Positions 31,397 to 41,605 of a stretch of DNA of 64,000 nucleotides are shown one piece after another; the first letter of the stretch is position 1; the number at the start of each line of letters is the position of its first letter. The stretch is taken from positions 79,812 to 143,811 of the forward strand of contig CALDEM010000019.1 in assembly GCA_937942435.1 (NCBI GenBank), written 5' to 3'. The position numbers were made by a program, and so were the translations under genes. The notes beneath the pieces are model-generated. The model saw only the letters and a list, made by a program, of their open reading frames with translations, was not told where the DNA came from and searched no databases. This stretch comes from an uncultured Saprospiraceae bacterium. GTDB taxonomy: Bacteria; Bacteroidota; Bacteroidia; Chitinophagales; Saprospiraceae.

Positions 31397-32443
31397 TTGA
31401 ATGAAAGTCTTACACAAAACACTTTTACCCTGATTAAGCGACTGACATACGTATATACTTTATTGATCTTGATGATGTCTATTCAGATGTCAGCTCAAGA
31501 TCCTGTTTTTAGTCAGTTCTACAATGCACCGATCCAACTTAATCCAGGATTAGTCGGGCTCTCGACGCAAGCGCAGGTCTCCATCAACTATCGCAATCAG
31601 TGGCCAGCGTGGCCCCAAGTATATCAGTCCTATGCAGCTTCTTATGATCAGTACTTTGAAAATCTCAATAGTGGTTTTGGGGTACAGATCTTATCTGATG
31701 ATGCAGGACAAGGTATCCTAAAGACTAATCAGATCTCTGCGGTTTATGCTTATCAGTTACAGCTGGATAACGGTATGAGAGCGCGTATCGGACTTGAAGG
31801 GGGTATCATATCAACCCAACTGGACTGGGATAAGCTTATCTTTTTTGAACAACTAGTGCCTACTGGTATAGAAGGAGGTCCAACTACGCTCCTCCCCAAT
31901 ACAGAAATAGTCCCTGATCAACTCAATAATTTTGTCCTAGATCTCTCTGTTGGAGGCTTATTTTATAGTAAGGATTTTTATGTGGGCATTTCTTTAAAGC
32001 ATCTCAATAATCCAGATAACAAGTTTCGGAGCTCTAATTCTGATACATATACAGGCCTACCCAGTCGACTTATTATTCACGGAGGAATGCAGATAGACCT
32101 CGATGGTTACAATAAGGAAGGTTTTGGGGCGTTTATTGCACCGAGTGTCTTGTTTACAAGGCAAGCAGGATTAAGTCAGCTGAACGCAGGTGCACTTTAT
32201 AATCACGACCGAGTTTTTGGTGGAGTATGGTTGAGGCACACGTTGTCAAACTTTGATGCCGCCATATTTTCCGTTGGTGTTCGCTCTGAGTGGGTCAAGT
32301 TTAGTTATAGCTTTGATCTTACAATAAGTGACGCATTTGTGACAAGAACAGCGGGAAGCCATGAGATTGGTGTTCTGATAAATGTCGGTGGGCGACAAAA
32401 AGAACGATCTCGGTACGAAGATTGCTTTAGCATATTTAGATAA
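31397..32443 (+). CDS. PorP/SprF family type IX secretion membrane protein
   Basis: QDPVFSQFYNAPIQLNPGLVGLSTQAQVSINYRNQWPAWPQVYQSYAASYDQYF. Confidence 0.9.
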   Translation: MNESLTQNTFTLIKRLTYVYTLLILMMSIQMSAQDPVFSQFYNAPIQLNPGLVGLSTQAQVSINYRNQWPAWPQVYQSYAASYDQYFENLNSGFGVQILSDDAGQGILKTNQISAVYAYQLQLDNGMRARIGLEGGIISTQLDWDKLIFFEQLVPTGIEGGPTTLLPNTEIVPDQLNNFVLDLSVGGLFYSKDFYVGISLKHLNNPDNKFRSSNSDTYTGLPSRLIIHGGMQIDLDGYNKEGFGAFIAPSVLFTRQAGLSQLNAGALYNHDRVFGGVWLRHTLSNFDAAIFSVGVRSEWVKFSYSFDLTISDAFVTRTAGSHEIGVLINVGGRQKERSRYEDCFSIFR

Positions 32444-32455
32444 TTAATTACCCAA

Positions 32456-33964
32456 ATGAACTATAAGTTTTTCTTGCTCCTCATCATCGGGAGTACAATC
32501 ACATCATGCAGCCTCTTTAATAAGAAGTCTGCAGCTGGAAATTCTTCAACAACAGGTTGGAAGTATAATGACACAGAGTGGGGTGGATTTGAGAAGTTAG
32601 AATATGAAGGTCAAGCTACTGCACCTAACCTAGTGCTGATACAAGGTGGAACATTCGCCATGGGTCAGACCGATGAAGATGTAACATTCGAATGGAACAA
32701 CATCAGTAGAAGGGTGACCGTGTCATCATTCTACATGGATGAAACAGAAGTATCCAATATCGCTTGGAAAGAATATGTATACTACCTAAACAGAGTATAT
32801 GAGTCTTTTCCAGAGGTAGCCCAAGACGCTATGCCTGATGAAAAGGTGTGGTACGATGAGCTATCTTACAATGATCCACTTGTAGAGACTTACTATAGAC
32901 ACCCTGCATATGATGAATATCCAGTTGTTGGTGTTTCTTGGGAGCAAACTCAAGAGTACTGTAAGTGGAGAACCAATGCAGTAAATGAAGCAATATTGAT
33001 CAATAGAGGGATATTGAATCCTACGCCTGATCAAAAAGACGATAACTCATTTGATACAGAAGCATATTTAGCTGGTCAATATGAGCCAAATGTTAGAAAG
33101 AATCTACCGGATCTTCAGACGGGTGGAGAAAGAGCAGTGAGATATGAAGATGGTATCTTATTGCCAACATTTAGACTGCCTACAGAAGCAGAGTGGGAGT
33201 ATGCCGCACTGGCGCTTGTAGGTAATCATGAAAATGATAAAGACGCGTTGATCTCTCAGAGAAGATACTATCCGTGGGATGGTAGTTCAGCAAGATATCA
33301 GAAGAGAACAAGCGAGCAAGGTCGTATGTTAGCCAACTTCAAGAGAGGTCGTGGTGATTACATGGGTACTGCTGGTAATCTTAACGATAACGCATCAACT
33401 ACATCTCCAGTAAGAGCTTTCTTACCTAATGACTTCGGCCTATACAATATGGCGGGCAATGTATCAGAATGGGTACAAGATGTGTACAGACCTTTGACAA
33501 GTACTACGCTTAGTGATGCAGACAACCATGATTTAAACCCATTTAGAGGTAATGTCTATAAAGAAGTAGTGAAGGATGAGTATGGAGAGTATGTTGAAAA
33601 AGATTCGCTTGGTAGACTTAGGTATAGAAACGTTACCGATGAAGAGTTAGAGGCAGAAGGTCGTCAGAACTATCGGACAGGAGATGCAAGAGATTATAAA
33701 GATGGAGATGATGAGTTTGTTGATTATCAATATGGTCAGTATACTTTAATAAGTGATAGCTCAAGAGTTATCAAAGGTGGATCATGGGCAGATAGATTAT
33801 ACTGGTTGTCGCCATCTGCAAGAAGATTCTATGACCAAAACAAATCATCAAGAACGATTGGTTTTAGAACTGCTATGACAAGAGTAGGTGGTCCAGCTGG
33901 TAATGAGGATACTGGTGGAAACACATTCAAGCAAAAAAATCGTAAGAAGAGAAAATACAAATAG
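32456..33964 (+). CDS. gldJ: Gliding motility lipoprotein GldJ-like (formylglycine-generating enzyme-like fold)
   Basis: Lipobox TITSC; 'SSTTGWKYNDTEWGGFEKLEYEGQATAPNLVLIQGGTFAMGQ...RRVTVSSFYMDETEVSN...HPAYDEYPVVGVSWEQTQEYCKWR'; followed by murF. Confidence 0.78.
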   Translation: MNYKFFLLLIIGSTITSCSLFNKKSAAGNSSTTGWKYNDTEWGGFEKLEYEGQATAPNLVLIQGGTFAMGQTDEDVTFEWNNISRRVTVSSFYMDETEVSNIAWKEYVYYLNRVYESFPEVAQDAMPDEKVWYDELSYNDPLVETYYRHPAYDEYPVVGVSWEQTQEYCKWRTNAVNEAILINRGILNPTPDQKDDNSFDTEAYLAGQYEPNVRKNLPDLQTGGERAVRYEDGILLPTFRLPTEAEWEYAALALVGNHENDKDALISQRRYYPWDGSSARYQKRTSEQGRMLANFKRGRGDYMGTAGNLNDNASTTSPVRAFLPNDFGLYNMAGNVSEWVQDVYRPLTSTTLSDADNHDLNPFRGNVYKEVVKDEYGEYVEKDSLGRLRYRNVTDEELEAEGRQNYRTGDARDYKDGDDEFVDYQYGQYTLISDSSRVIKGGSWADRLYWLSPSARRFYDQNKSSRTIGFRTAMTRVGGPAGNEDTGGNTFKQKNRKKRKYK

Positions 33965-33987
33965 TCATAATGACTAAATGATATATG

Positions 33988-34019
33988 AGCCCTTGCAATG
34001 TATATTGCAAGGGCTTTTT
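33988..34019 (+). terminator. Intrinsic terminator between gldJ-like gene and murF
   Basis: AGCCCTTGCAAT-gtat-ATTGCAAGGGCT-TTTT, 12 bp perfect stem plus U-tract. Confidence 0.92.
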
Positions 34020-34036
34020 ATTTACAATAGACTCGA

Positions 34037-35326
34037 TTGAAGATTAAAGAATTATACCAATATTATCAGCAGTCAACTGGGGTATCTATAGATACTCGGA
34101 CGATAAAAAAAGGAGAGCTCTTCTTTGGTTTAGTTGGCGAGCGATTTAACGGAAGTTTGTATGCAGAAGAGGCCGTAAAAGCTGGAGCAAGTAAAGTAAT
34201 CGTCCAAGGACTTAGTGAAGCGAATGACGATGATCGCTATATACATGTTACTGATGTACTGATGGTCCTGCAGGACTTGGCAAAATTTCATAGAGCTCAA
34301 CTCTCGATCCCCGTAATTGGCGTCACGGGATCCAATGGTAAAACAACAACCAAAGAGTTATTACATGCAGTTCTAAGTAATTTATACAAAGTTGGAGCCA
34401 CTAAAGGCAACTACAATAATCATATCGGCGTGCCATTAACCTTGCTTAATGTAGAGCATGACGCAGACATACTGATTGTTGAGATGGGTACTAATCAACC
34501 AGGCGACATCGCTCAGTTATGTAACATAGCAGATCCTAACTACGGAGTTATAACAAATATCGGAGCATCACACTTGGAGCGATTAGGCTCTAAACAAGGA
34601 GTTTACAAAGAGAAGAGAAAATTGTTCGATCATGTCAAATCATCCAGAGGAACATTCTTTCTAAATACCTCTGACGAGCTTTTGATCGATATACAAAACT
34701 ATGAGGCTAATAAGATAGAGTATCACTCCGATGGTGGGGCATATGGGTTATTAGAGATTGTAAAGACTGTAGATGAACACTTATCACTAAAGCTTGCCTC
34801 TGGGACAAAGAGCCTCGACATCAAGACAAAGCTTTCTGGTGCTTACAACATAGAGAATATCTCAGCCTGCTTAGCGATAGGACACCACTTTAAAGTTGAT
34901 GCAGAGGCAGCTATAAAAGCTATAGAGGCATATCTTCCTTCCAATATGCGATCGCAAGTGATCCAAACAAAAAGAAATGTAGTTATACTCGATGCGTACA
35001 ACGCCAATCCAACATCTATGAAGGCAAGTGTAGCAACCTTTGAAAAAGAAGGTCGCCAAGTATTGATGATATTAGGAGATATGTTAGAGCTAGGCGAGAA
35101 GTCAATTGCGTATCATAAGGAGATAGTTGATCTGCTTTCAACTTTAAAAATCGAAGCGATCTTAGTTGGCAAAGCTTTTTCCGAAGTAGCAAGCCTTAAC
35201 TATCTGACTTTTGAAAACGTTGAAACGTTAATCAAAAGTAAAAGACTTACCAAAGTTAAGGGCCATCACATATTAGTCAAGGCCAGCAGAGGGGTAAAGC
35301 TAGAAGAAGTAGTTGTGCACCTTTGA
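34037..35326 (+). CDS. murF: UDP-N-acetylmuramoyl-tripeptide--D-alanyl-D-alanine ligase
   Basis: GVTGSNGKTTTKELLHAVL, KGNYNNHIGVPLTLL, VILDAYNANPTSMKASV; TTG start. Confidence 0.93.
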   Translation: MKIKELYQYYQQSTGVSIDTRTIKKGELFFGLVGERFNGSLYAEEAVKAGASKVIVQGLSEANDDDRYIHVTDVLMVLQDLAKFHRAQLSIPVIGVTGSNGKTTTKELLHAVLSNLYKVGATKGNYNNHIGVPLTLLNVEHDADILIVEMGTNQPGDIAQLCNIADPNYGVITNIGASHLERLGSKQGVYKEKRKLFDHVKSSRGTFFLNTSDELLIDIQNYEANKIEYHSDGGAYGLLEIVKTVDEHLSLKLASGTKSLDIKTKLSGAYNIENISACLAIGHHFKVDAEAAIKAIEAYLPSNMRSQVIQTKRNVVILDAYNANPTSMKASVATFEKEGRQVLMILGDMLELGEKSIAYHKEIVDLLSTLKIEAILVGKAFSEVASLNYLTFENVETLIKSKRLTKVKGHHILVKASRGVKLEEVVVHL

Positions 35327-35327
35327 G

Positions 35328-36272
35328 TTAGGCTAACGCAAGTAAAGATGTGATTCTGTCAGAGATATGGTTGTCGCAAGCATCTTGATAGTCCTTACGA
35401 GTACAAGGCATTTTTACTTTTTCTTCCGCAGCATCTGAGTAAAGCTCTATCCACCATCTACCACTTCTTTGATCCTCTATAAAGACCATTTCTTCTGATG
35501 CGTGATCAGGAAGTACACTGTAACGTTGGAGCTGCTCAGACTGAACCTTTTCACTTTGTCTGATCTTAAAACCATCAAGTATATAGAATAGTAATAAAGC
35601 GATGTTCTTAGCCATCATGTTATACTGATCATTATTTTGGTCATATCCTCTGATGATGATGTTTCTTAAGTTGATAGAGGCGCCTGCATATTTGGCAATC
35701 ATGCAAAGTTCTTCGATCATCAGACCGGCAGTACTGGACGTAGCAGATCCTATATTGTCTGCTAATCTCAACACAGAGAGATCTATGACGATGGCATCTG
35801 CTGTACGTAACAATACTTCAGCCTTCTCACTATTGCCTCTAATATCACCAAGCCTAAGGTGTCTTCTATTGTTAAACTCGAAGTCAGAGCTAAAAAAGTG
35901 CTTCTGTATGCCAATTTGAGCTACATACTCTGCTTGGTCAAGTGGTCTATTGCTAATAATAACAGGATTGACCGTTGAGTCCCAGTATGATTGCGGTATA
36001 TCCTGAGTTGCTCGACTTGGGAAGATAGAGATGACAGGCTGTTTTGTATCATATGCTCGAAGGATAGTGCATATGTCCTCAGCGCTCGATCCCGATACGT
36101 CACCAAGATCTGTCAAAAAGGAGCGGGTCGTCTCAATATTAAGTCGAGAAAACTCTTCTCTTATCTTTTGTATGCCAGAAAAAGGGCCTAAAAGACCCAA
36201 TAAACCTTTATTTGGCATGTTAGGAGTCTCGTTGACACGGTTTGCGTGCTGTGTTTTAATCATCTGATCCAT
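35328..36272 (-). CDS. Arginase/formimidoylglutamase-fold protein, apparently degenerate
   Basis: 'RHLRLGDIRGNSEKAEVLLRTADAIVIDLSVLR...MIEELCMIAKYAGAS...YDQNNDQ' and 'RWWIELYSD...MPCTRKDYQDACDNHISDR' resemble the Bacteroidota formimidoylglutamase-like family; canonical metal motifs not visible. Confidence 0.65.
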   Translation of the reverse strand: MDQMIKTQHANRVNETPNMPNKGLLGLLGPFSGIQKIREEFSRLNIETTRSFLTDLGDVSGSSAEDICTILRAYDTKQPVISIFPSRATQDIPQSYWDSTVNPVIISNRPLDQAEYVAQIGIQKHFFSSDFEFNNRRHLRLGDIRGNSEKAEVLLRTADAIVIDLSVLRLADNIGSATSSTAGLMIEELCMIAKYAGASINLRNIIIRGYDQNNDQYNMMAKNIALLLFYILDGFKIRQSEKVQSEQLQRYSVLPDHASEEMVFIEDQRSGRWWIELYSDAAEEKVKMPCTRKDYQDACDNHISDRITSLLALA

Positions 36273-36543
36273 ACATCAAATATAAGTGAAAACTGTAATA
36301 TGTTAAAACATAAAATATTTTTATAATATGTAATCTTATTGTAACTTAGCGCCGTATATATAAGGATTAGTTATAATCCGACCACCCGAGATTACATTTT
36401 GATCTGTTGTTTGTCGATAGAACCTTAATTATTCGCATCAGATTTATGTGATCGTCATTTATGATTACTTATTGACTATAGATCTATTAGATATCTATGG
36501 TCTGAGTGATTTTATAGAGGACATCACGAGTAAAAGGTTACTA

Positions 36544-38682
36544 ATGAAGTTTAGAAATGTAATTCTCGCGACATCCGCGATATTCTTGTTCACTACTTAT
36601 GGCTTTGCACAGGTAGACACACTTGGCAATGATTCGGCTGATCCTACGGGCGAATTGGAGTTTAGTGCAAATGATAGTGGTCCATGGATAGCACCAGTCA
36701 TCACCGATGACATGACTAAGGATCCAGAGCAAAATAGACAATATAGGTTAGGGCAGTATAAGTACTCTGCACAGCCAAAACATATGTGGGAGGTGGGCCT
36801 CCATACAGGTCACTTCTTTATTGATGGAGATGTGGATAGAAGAAAGTTTGCAGGACTTGGCACAGGGATTCATTTCCGTAAGGCATTGACCTACTTTACA
36901 TCTATAAGATTTGATGGGTTTTATGGAAAGACTCAAGGTCTAGAAAGACAGCCGTGGAGACATAGAGCGAACGGAGGAGGTCTCGTAGAATCCAATAATA
37001 CCTTCAATGGTTGGGATGGTTATAATGGAGCTAATCCGGATGCCATCGATTGGTTTCCTGCACATGAGACTGAGTACTATTATGGTGCTGTTCAGTTGAT
37101 ATTCAATATAGGTAACGTCCTCTTTCACAAGGAGCGTAACAAGTGGAATACATATGTAGCAATCGGTGTAGGGATTGATCATCATCAGACGAGACTCGAT
37201 CTTAGAGATGCAGATGGCGAGGTATACACGAACCTTAGAGAGCAGACGGGATTTACAAGAGAACTCTTTAATACTAACGCTGGAAGACAAGCGATCGGAG
37301 AATCATTAGATCAACTTTACGATGGCGTGTATGAGACAGAAGGATTTCAGAAAGTAGGTATTTTCAGATTTGGAGATGATTTTAATATTCATCCAGTATT
37401 TACGGCAAGTGTTGGTTTATCAAGAAAACTTTCTAGAAGAATTAATCTTGGGTTAGAACATCAAGTGATGGCTTCTGACAATGATTATCTTGATGGTATC
37501 AAGTTTAGATCGAGCACTGATCAATCTAATAACGTAGATATAGCGCATTATACCAACCTTAGACTTGGGTTGAATCTCGGTAAGTTTAGCAAAAAGATCG
37601 AACCTCTATATTGGGTTAATCCAATGGAGACTGTGTTTAAAGATTTAGCAGAAGTAAAGGCTCGGCCTCAGTTTGAATGGGAAGATGAAGATAACGATGG
37701 AGTATTGGACTTGATAGATCAAGAACTGGATACGCCAGAAGGGTGTCTTGTTGATACTAAGGGTGTGACGCTTGATAGTGATGGTGACGGAGTTGTAGAT
37801 TGTAGAGATAAGGAGCCTTATTCTCCTCCTGGCTTCCCTGTTGATGAGGATGGCATCGCACAGATAGATGAAGAAGATGTCAATATCTTAACAGAAGAAG
37901 ATGTCATTACAATAATCAACCAGAATTGTGACGCTTGTCAGAACGGTAACTATAGCTATCTACCTGGTACTAACACTGTGGTTGATGGTCAAGGAAGAGT
38001 ACTCGGGACTGGTCAGACGAATAGTGATGGTTCTACTACGATTACAAAAGATGATGGGACGACAACTACTATTACACCTGAACAAGCTGGATCGGGAGGG
38101 TCAGGAGCAGGCGGTACTGGAACTATAAGTTCTGGTAAATCCGGTGGCCTTGGCACAACGATCAATCCAGGAGGAACACTTGGTAGAGTGATCCACACGG
38201 GATGTGGTAATTGGTTCTTACCGATGATCAACTTTGATCTTGACAAATATGAATTAAGACCAGAAGCTTATGTAAGCTTACATCAGATAGCAGGTGTCAT
38301 GAAGAAGTGCCCTGCGTTAGTAGTTACTGCTCATGGACATACAGATGTTCGTAATTCTAATAATTATAATAGAGTACTAAGTTATAATCGTGCAAAAGAA
38401 GCAGTAGACTATATGGTGTCTGCTTATGGCATAGATCGTTCAAGATTTAACTTAATGTTTGGTGGAGAAGAAAGTCCATTGATCCCAAGTCTTAAGAGTA
38501 ATCATTATACAAATGACTTAGAGGAGCAGATGCAGTTTATCAATAGAAGAGTAGAGTTTAGAGTGAGCGAAGGAACAGACTTCAACATGGGTAGACCAGA
38601 AGGTCCTAATGCTGGCGTGAAGTCTTATGGTAGCTCTAGACCTGGAAGTAAATATCGAGGTAATAAGAACTCGGGATACTAA
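36544..38682 (+). CDS. Outer membrane beta-barrel protein with TSP3-like acidic repeats and OmpA C-terminal domain
   Basis: Start reassigned to MKFRNVILATSAIFLFTTYGFAQ; 'DEDNDGVLDLIDQELDTPEGC...DSDGDGVVDCRDKEP'; 'MINFDLDKYELRPEAYVSL...AHGHTDVRNSNNYNRVLSYNRAKEAVDYM...INRRVEFRV'. Confidence 0.87.
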   Translation: MKFRNVILATSAIFLFTTYGFAQVDTLGNDSADPTGELEFSANDSGPWIAPVITDDMTKDPEQNRQYRLGQYKYSAQPKHMWEVGLHTGHFFIDGDVDRRKFAGLGTGIHFRKALTYFTSIRFDGFYGKTQGLERQPWRHRANGGGLVESNNTFNGWDGYNGANPDAIDWFPAHETEYYYGAVQLIFNIGNVLFHKERNKWNTYVAIGVGIDHHQTRLDLRDADGEVYTNLREQTGFTRELFNTNAGRQAIGESLDQLYDGVYETEGFQKVGIFRFGDDFNIHPVFTASVGLSRKLSRRINLGLEHQVMASDNDYLDGIKFRSSTDQSNNVDIAHYTNLRLGLNLGKFSKKIEPLYWVNPMETVFKDLAEVKARPQFEWEDEDNDGVLDLIDQELDTPEGCLVDTKGVTLDSDGDGVVDCRDKEPYSPPGFPVDEDGIAQIDEEDVNILTEEDVITIINQNCDACQNGNYSYLPGTNTVVDGQGRVLGTGQTNSDGSTTITKDDGTTTTITPEQAGSGGSGAGGTGTISSGKSGGLGTTINPGGTLGRVIHTGCGNWFLPMINFDLDKYELRPEAYVSLHQIAGVMKKCPALVVTAHGHTDVRNSNNYNRVLSYNRAKEAVDYMVSAYGIDRSRFNLMFGGEESPLIPSLKSNHYTNDLEEQMQFINRRVEFRVSEGTDFNMGRPEGPNAGVKSYGSSRPGSKYRGNKNSGY

Positions 38683-38756
38683 TCGTACAAAATGTAACTA
38701 TAAGATATCTAAGTAGGAAAGATAAAGTAGTTTAGAAAGTGTTTTTTAAAAATGTA

Positions 38757-38790
38757 AGAGTCTCAGAGCAATATTCTGGGACTCTTTTTT
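38757..38790 (+). terminator. Intrinsic terminator downstream of the OmpA-family gene
   Basis: AGAGTCTCAGA-gcaatat-TCTGGGACTCT-TTTTT (one G.U). Confidence 0.9.
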
Positions 38791-38806
38791 ATGGATATTC
38801 CAATCT

Positions 38807-41437
38807 TTAGTCCACAGTAGATTGCATCTTCTTTACGAGCGCTTTTAGCTTCATCATACACTCTATCGGGGTCATCGTGTTGATATCGATTCTCTTGAGA
38901 TCCTTGGCTATCTCTTGACTGATAGGATCGGGTGCAAACATCAATAGTTGTCCGTTGCCTTCAAACTCGTCAAGTTCTTCTAACTTTTTACTTTTTTCTT
39001 CAGCTTGTACTACAGATTTGTCTTGAAGTGATTTGAGGATATGATTTGCTCGCGAGACGATTTCTTTTGGAAGACCTGACATCTGAGCAACTTGGATTCC
39101 GAAACTCTGATTGCTACTTCCTGCAACTAATTTTCTTAAAAATATAATCTTATCTCCAAGTTCTTTTGTAGCCACATTATAATTATGGATTCTATCATAT
39201 TTATCGGCTAACTGGCTTAACTCATGATAGTGAGTTGCAAAAAGTGTCTTCGGTTTTTCCTTAGATTGATGCAAGTATTCTACTATGGACCAAGCAATAG
39301 ATATACCATCGTATGTGCTTGTGCCCCTGCCGATCTCATCAAGTAGTATGAGGCTACGTGATGACAAGTTATTCATGATAGAAGAAGTCTCGATCATCTC
39401 GACCATAAAGGTTGACTCTCCACTGGATATATTGTCGGAAGCACCCACTCTCGTAAATATCCTATCTACAATCCCTATCTTAGCTTCTGCTGCAGGCACA
39501 TAAGACCCTATCTGAGCCATCAGACAGATCAAGGCAGTTTGCCTTAGTATCGCTGATTTACCAGACATGTTAGGACCAGTAATTAAAAGCATTTGCATAT
39601 CCTCGTTACCGATATGGAGGTCGTTTGGGATATATGACTCTCCTGGGGGTAAGTGCGCTTCGATCACGGGATGCCTACCTTCTTTTATAACTATATCGTA
39701 CTCTTCATTGACCTGAGGTCTACAGTAATGTCTACGCCTAGCTAACTTGGCAAATGAATTAAGACAATCCAATTCGGATATAGTGACTGCATTCTTTTGG
39801 ACTGCTGCAATATAATTGCTGAGCCAATCAAGAAGATCTTCATAAAGCTCACTTTCTAATTTTATAATCTTCTCTTCTGCTCCAAGGATATCTGACTCAA
39901 GAGATTTTAATTCTTCTGAGATGTATCGTTCTGCGCTAGTTAGTGTTTGCTTTCTGGTCCAATGCTCAGGAACGAGCCCTTGGTTTTTATATTTGTTTGT
40001 TACTTCAAAATAGTAACCAAATACATTATTAAATCCAACTTTTAGATTTGTTATTCCTGTTTTCTCAGTTTCTTGCTCAAGCAACGATGATAAAACATTC
40101 TTGCTGTTAGAGATTAGATTCCGCAGATAATCAAGGTCCTTGTTGTAACCATCAGCGATGCCACCACCTTTGTGTAAGTTGACGGGTGGATCTTCTTTAA
40201 GAGCGCTTTTTATTTTATCTGATACTTTTTCTAAAGAATCAAGATTTTGAATGATCGCCTTTACGCCTAGATGTGTACTGCTTAACAGTGACGCTTGTAT
40301 ATCTGGGATTTTCAAAAGAGAAGTCATCAAGTGATAGACTTCTCTTGGATTAGCTTTTCTAAGCGCAACCTTGGCTATGATTCTTTCTAAATCACTAATC
40401 CCTTTTAAGTGTCCATCGATGATATCAGATAGATCAAGATCAGATAAGATATAATCTACCACAGACAGTCTGTCTTCTATCTCTTTTAGATTAGTAAGTG
40501 GTAACATGATCCACTTCTTGAGCAGACGTGCTCCCATCGGGGTTGAGGTGAAATCAAGAATCTGATAAAGAGGGATCCCAGTGGGGTGATTACTGTATAA
40601 TAACTCTAAGTTTCTAATTGTAAATTGATCCAGCCATACATATTGATCCAACTTGATCCGACTGATCTTATTGATGTGACTAAGGTTGCTATGTTGATTT
40701 TCTTCTAAGTAGTGCAAGATCGCACCAGCTGATATCTGTCCAAGGTGATATTTTTCGATACCATACCCTTTGAGATTAGAAACCTTAAGTAAGTCAGTGA
40801 TTTTGTCTCTGCAGAAGTCTAATTGCCATATCCATTCATCGAGACCATACATATAAAATGCATCCCCAAGTTCCTCTTCTATAAGTTGTTTGTCCTTTTT
40901 AGAATATATGATCTCCTTTGGGCCATACGTATTGATCAGCTTAATGACCTCAGGTATGCTGCCTTCATATAGAGAAAAGTCTCCAGTAGATAAATCTAAA
41001 AATGAAGTGCCTGCTCGATCACCTGTACCGATGTGTAGAGAGCAGAGGTAATTATTTTCTTTTTGCTCAAGGAGATTATCATGTGTGCCTATACCAGGTG
41101 TGACTACATCAGTGACACCTCGCTTGACGATTTTTTTCTCTTTACTGGGCTTCTCGAGTTGCTCGCATATGGCTACTCGATATCCTCCCTTTACTAATCG
41201 GGGGAGGTATGTATCCAGAGAATGATATGGGAAGCCCGCCAGCTCTATGTTAGAACCACCATTGTTACGTGCAGTTAAAGTGATACCAAGCGTTGCCGAA
41301 GCTTTGACGGCGTCTTCACCAAAGGTCTCATAAAAGTCACCTACTCTGAACAAGAGCAAAGCGTCCTTATGCTTTGCCTTCATCTCAAAGTACTGCTTCA
41401 TCAGAGGCGTTACTTTTCCTTTTTTTGCCTTACTCAC
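38807..41437 (-). CDS. mutS: DNA mismatch repair protein MutS
   Basis: TPLMKQYFEMKAKHKDALLLFRVGDFYETFGEDA; LLITGPNMSGKSAILRQTALI; LILLDEIGRGTSTYDGISIAWSIVEYL. Confidence 0.97.
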   Translation of the reverse strand: MSKAKKGKVTPLMKQYFEMKAKHKDALLLFRVGDFYETFGEDAVKASATLGITLTARNNGGSNIELAGFPYHSLDTYLPRLVKGGYRVAICEQLEKPSKEKKIVKRGVTDVVTPGIGTHDNLLEQKENNYLCSLHIGTGDRAGTSFLDLSTGDFSLYEGSIPEVIKLINTYGPKEIIYSKKDKQLIEEELGDAFYMYGLDEWIWQLDFCRDKITDLLKVSNLKGYGIEKYHLGQISAGAILHYLEENQHSNLSHINKISRIKLDQYVWLDQFTIRNLELLYSNHPTGIPLYQILDFTSTPMGARLLKKWIMLPLTNLKEIEDRLSVVDYILSDLDLSDIIDGHLKGISDLERIIAKVALRKANPREVYHLMTSLLKIPDIQASLLSSTHLGVKAIIQNLDSLEKVSDKIKSALKEDPPVNLHKGGGIADGYNKDLDYLRNLISNSKNVLSSLLEQETEKTGITNLKVGFNNVFGYYFEVTNKYKNQGLVPEHWTRKQTLTSAERYISEELKSLESDILGAEEKIIKLESELYEDLLDWLSNYIAAVQKNAVTISELDCLNSFAKLARRRHYCRPQVNEEYDIVIKEGRHPVIEAHLPPGESYIPNDLHIGNEDMQMLLITGPNMSGKSAILRQTALICLMAQIGSYVPAAEAKIGIVDRIFTRVGASDNISSGESTFMVEMIETSSIMNNLSSRSLILLDEIGRGTSTYDGISIAWSIVEYLHQSKEKPKTLFATHYHELSQLADKYDRIHNYNVATKELGDKIIFLRKLVAGSSNQSFGIQVAQMSGLPKEIVSRANHILKSLQDKSVVQAEEKSKKLEELDEFEGNGQLLMFAPDPISQEIAKDLKRIDINTMTPIECMMKLKALVKKMQSTVD

Positions 41438-41549
41438 TATTAGGTTGGATCTTAACTCTCAAAGGTAGTAAATGTAAGTTGGATAACGATTATCCGTCAT
41501 ATGACCTTACGAATTTCTTCATTCTCAAACGACCTTATCATAACGTAAT

Positions 41550-41584
41550 GAAAAAAGGCCTATCTCCTCTTGGAAATAGACCTT
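41550..41584 (-). terminator. Intrinsic terminator downstream of the 41606..42166 gene
   Basis: Minus strand AAGGTCTATTTCC-aaga-GGAGATAGGCCTT-TTTT (G.U wobbles only). Confidence 0.85.
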
Positions 41585-41605
41585 GATTTCTGGGTTTTAT
41601 AATAT

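Noticed and set aside
37928-38246. Antisense and alternative-frame ORFs in the Gly/Thr-rich linker of the OmpA protein
   Set aside because: Low-complexity coding of the true frame explains them.
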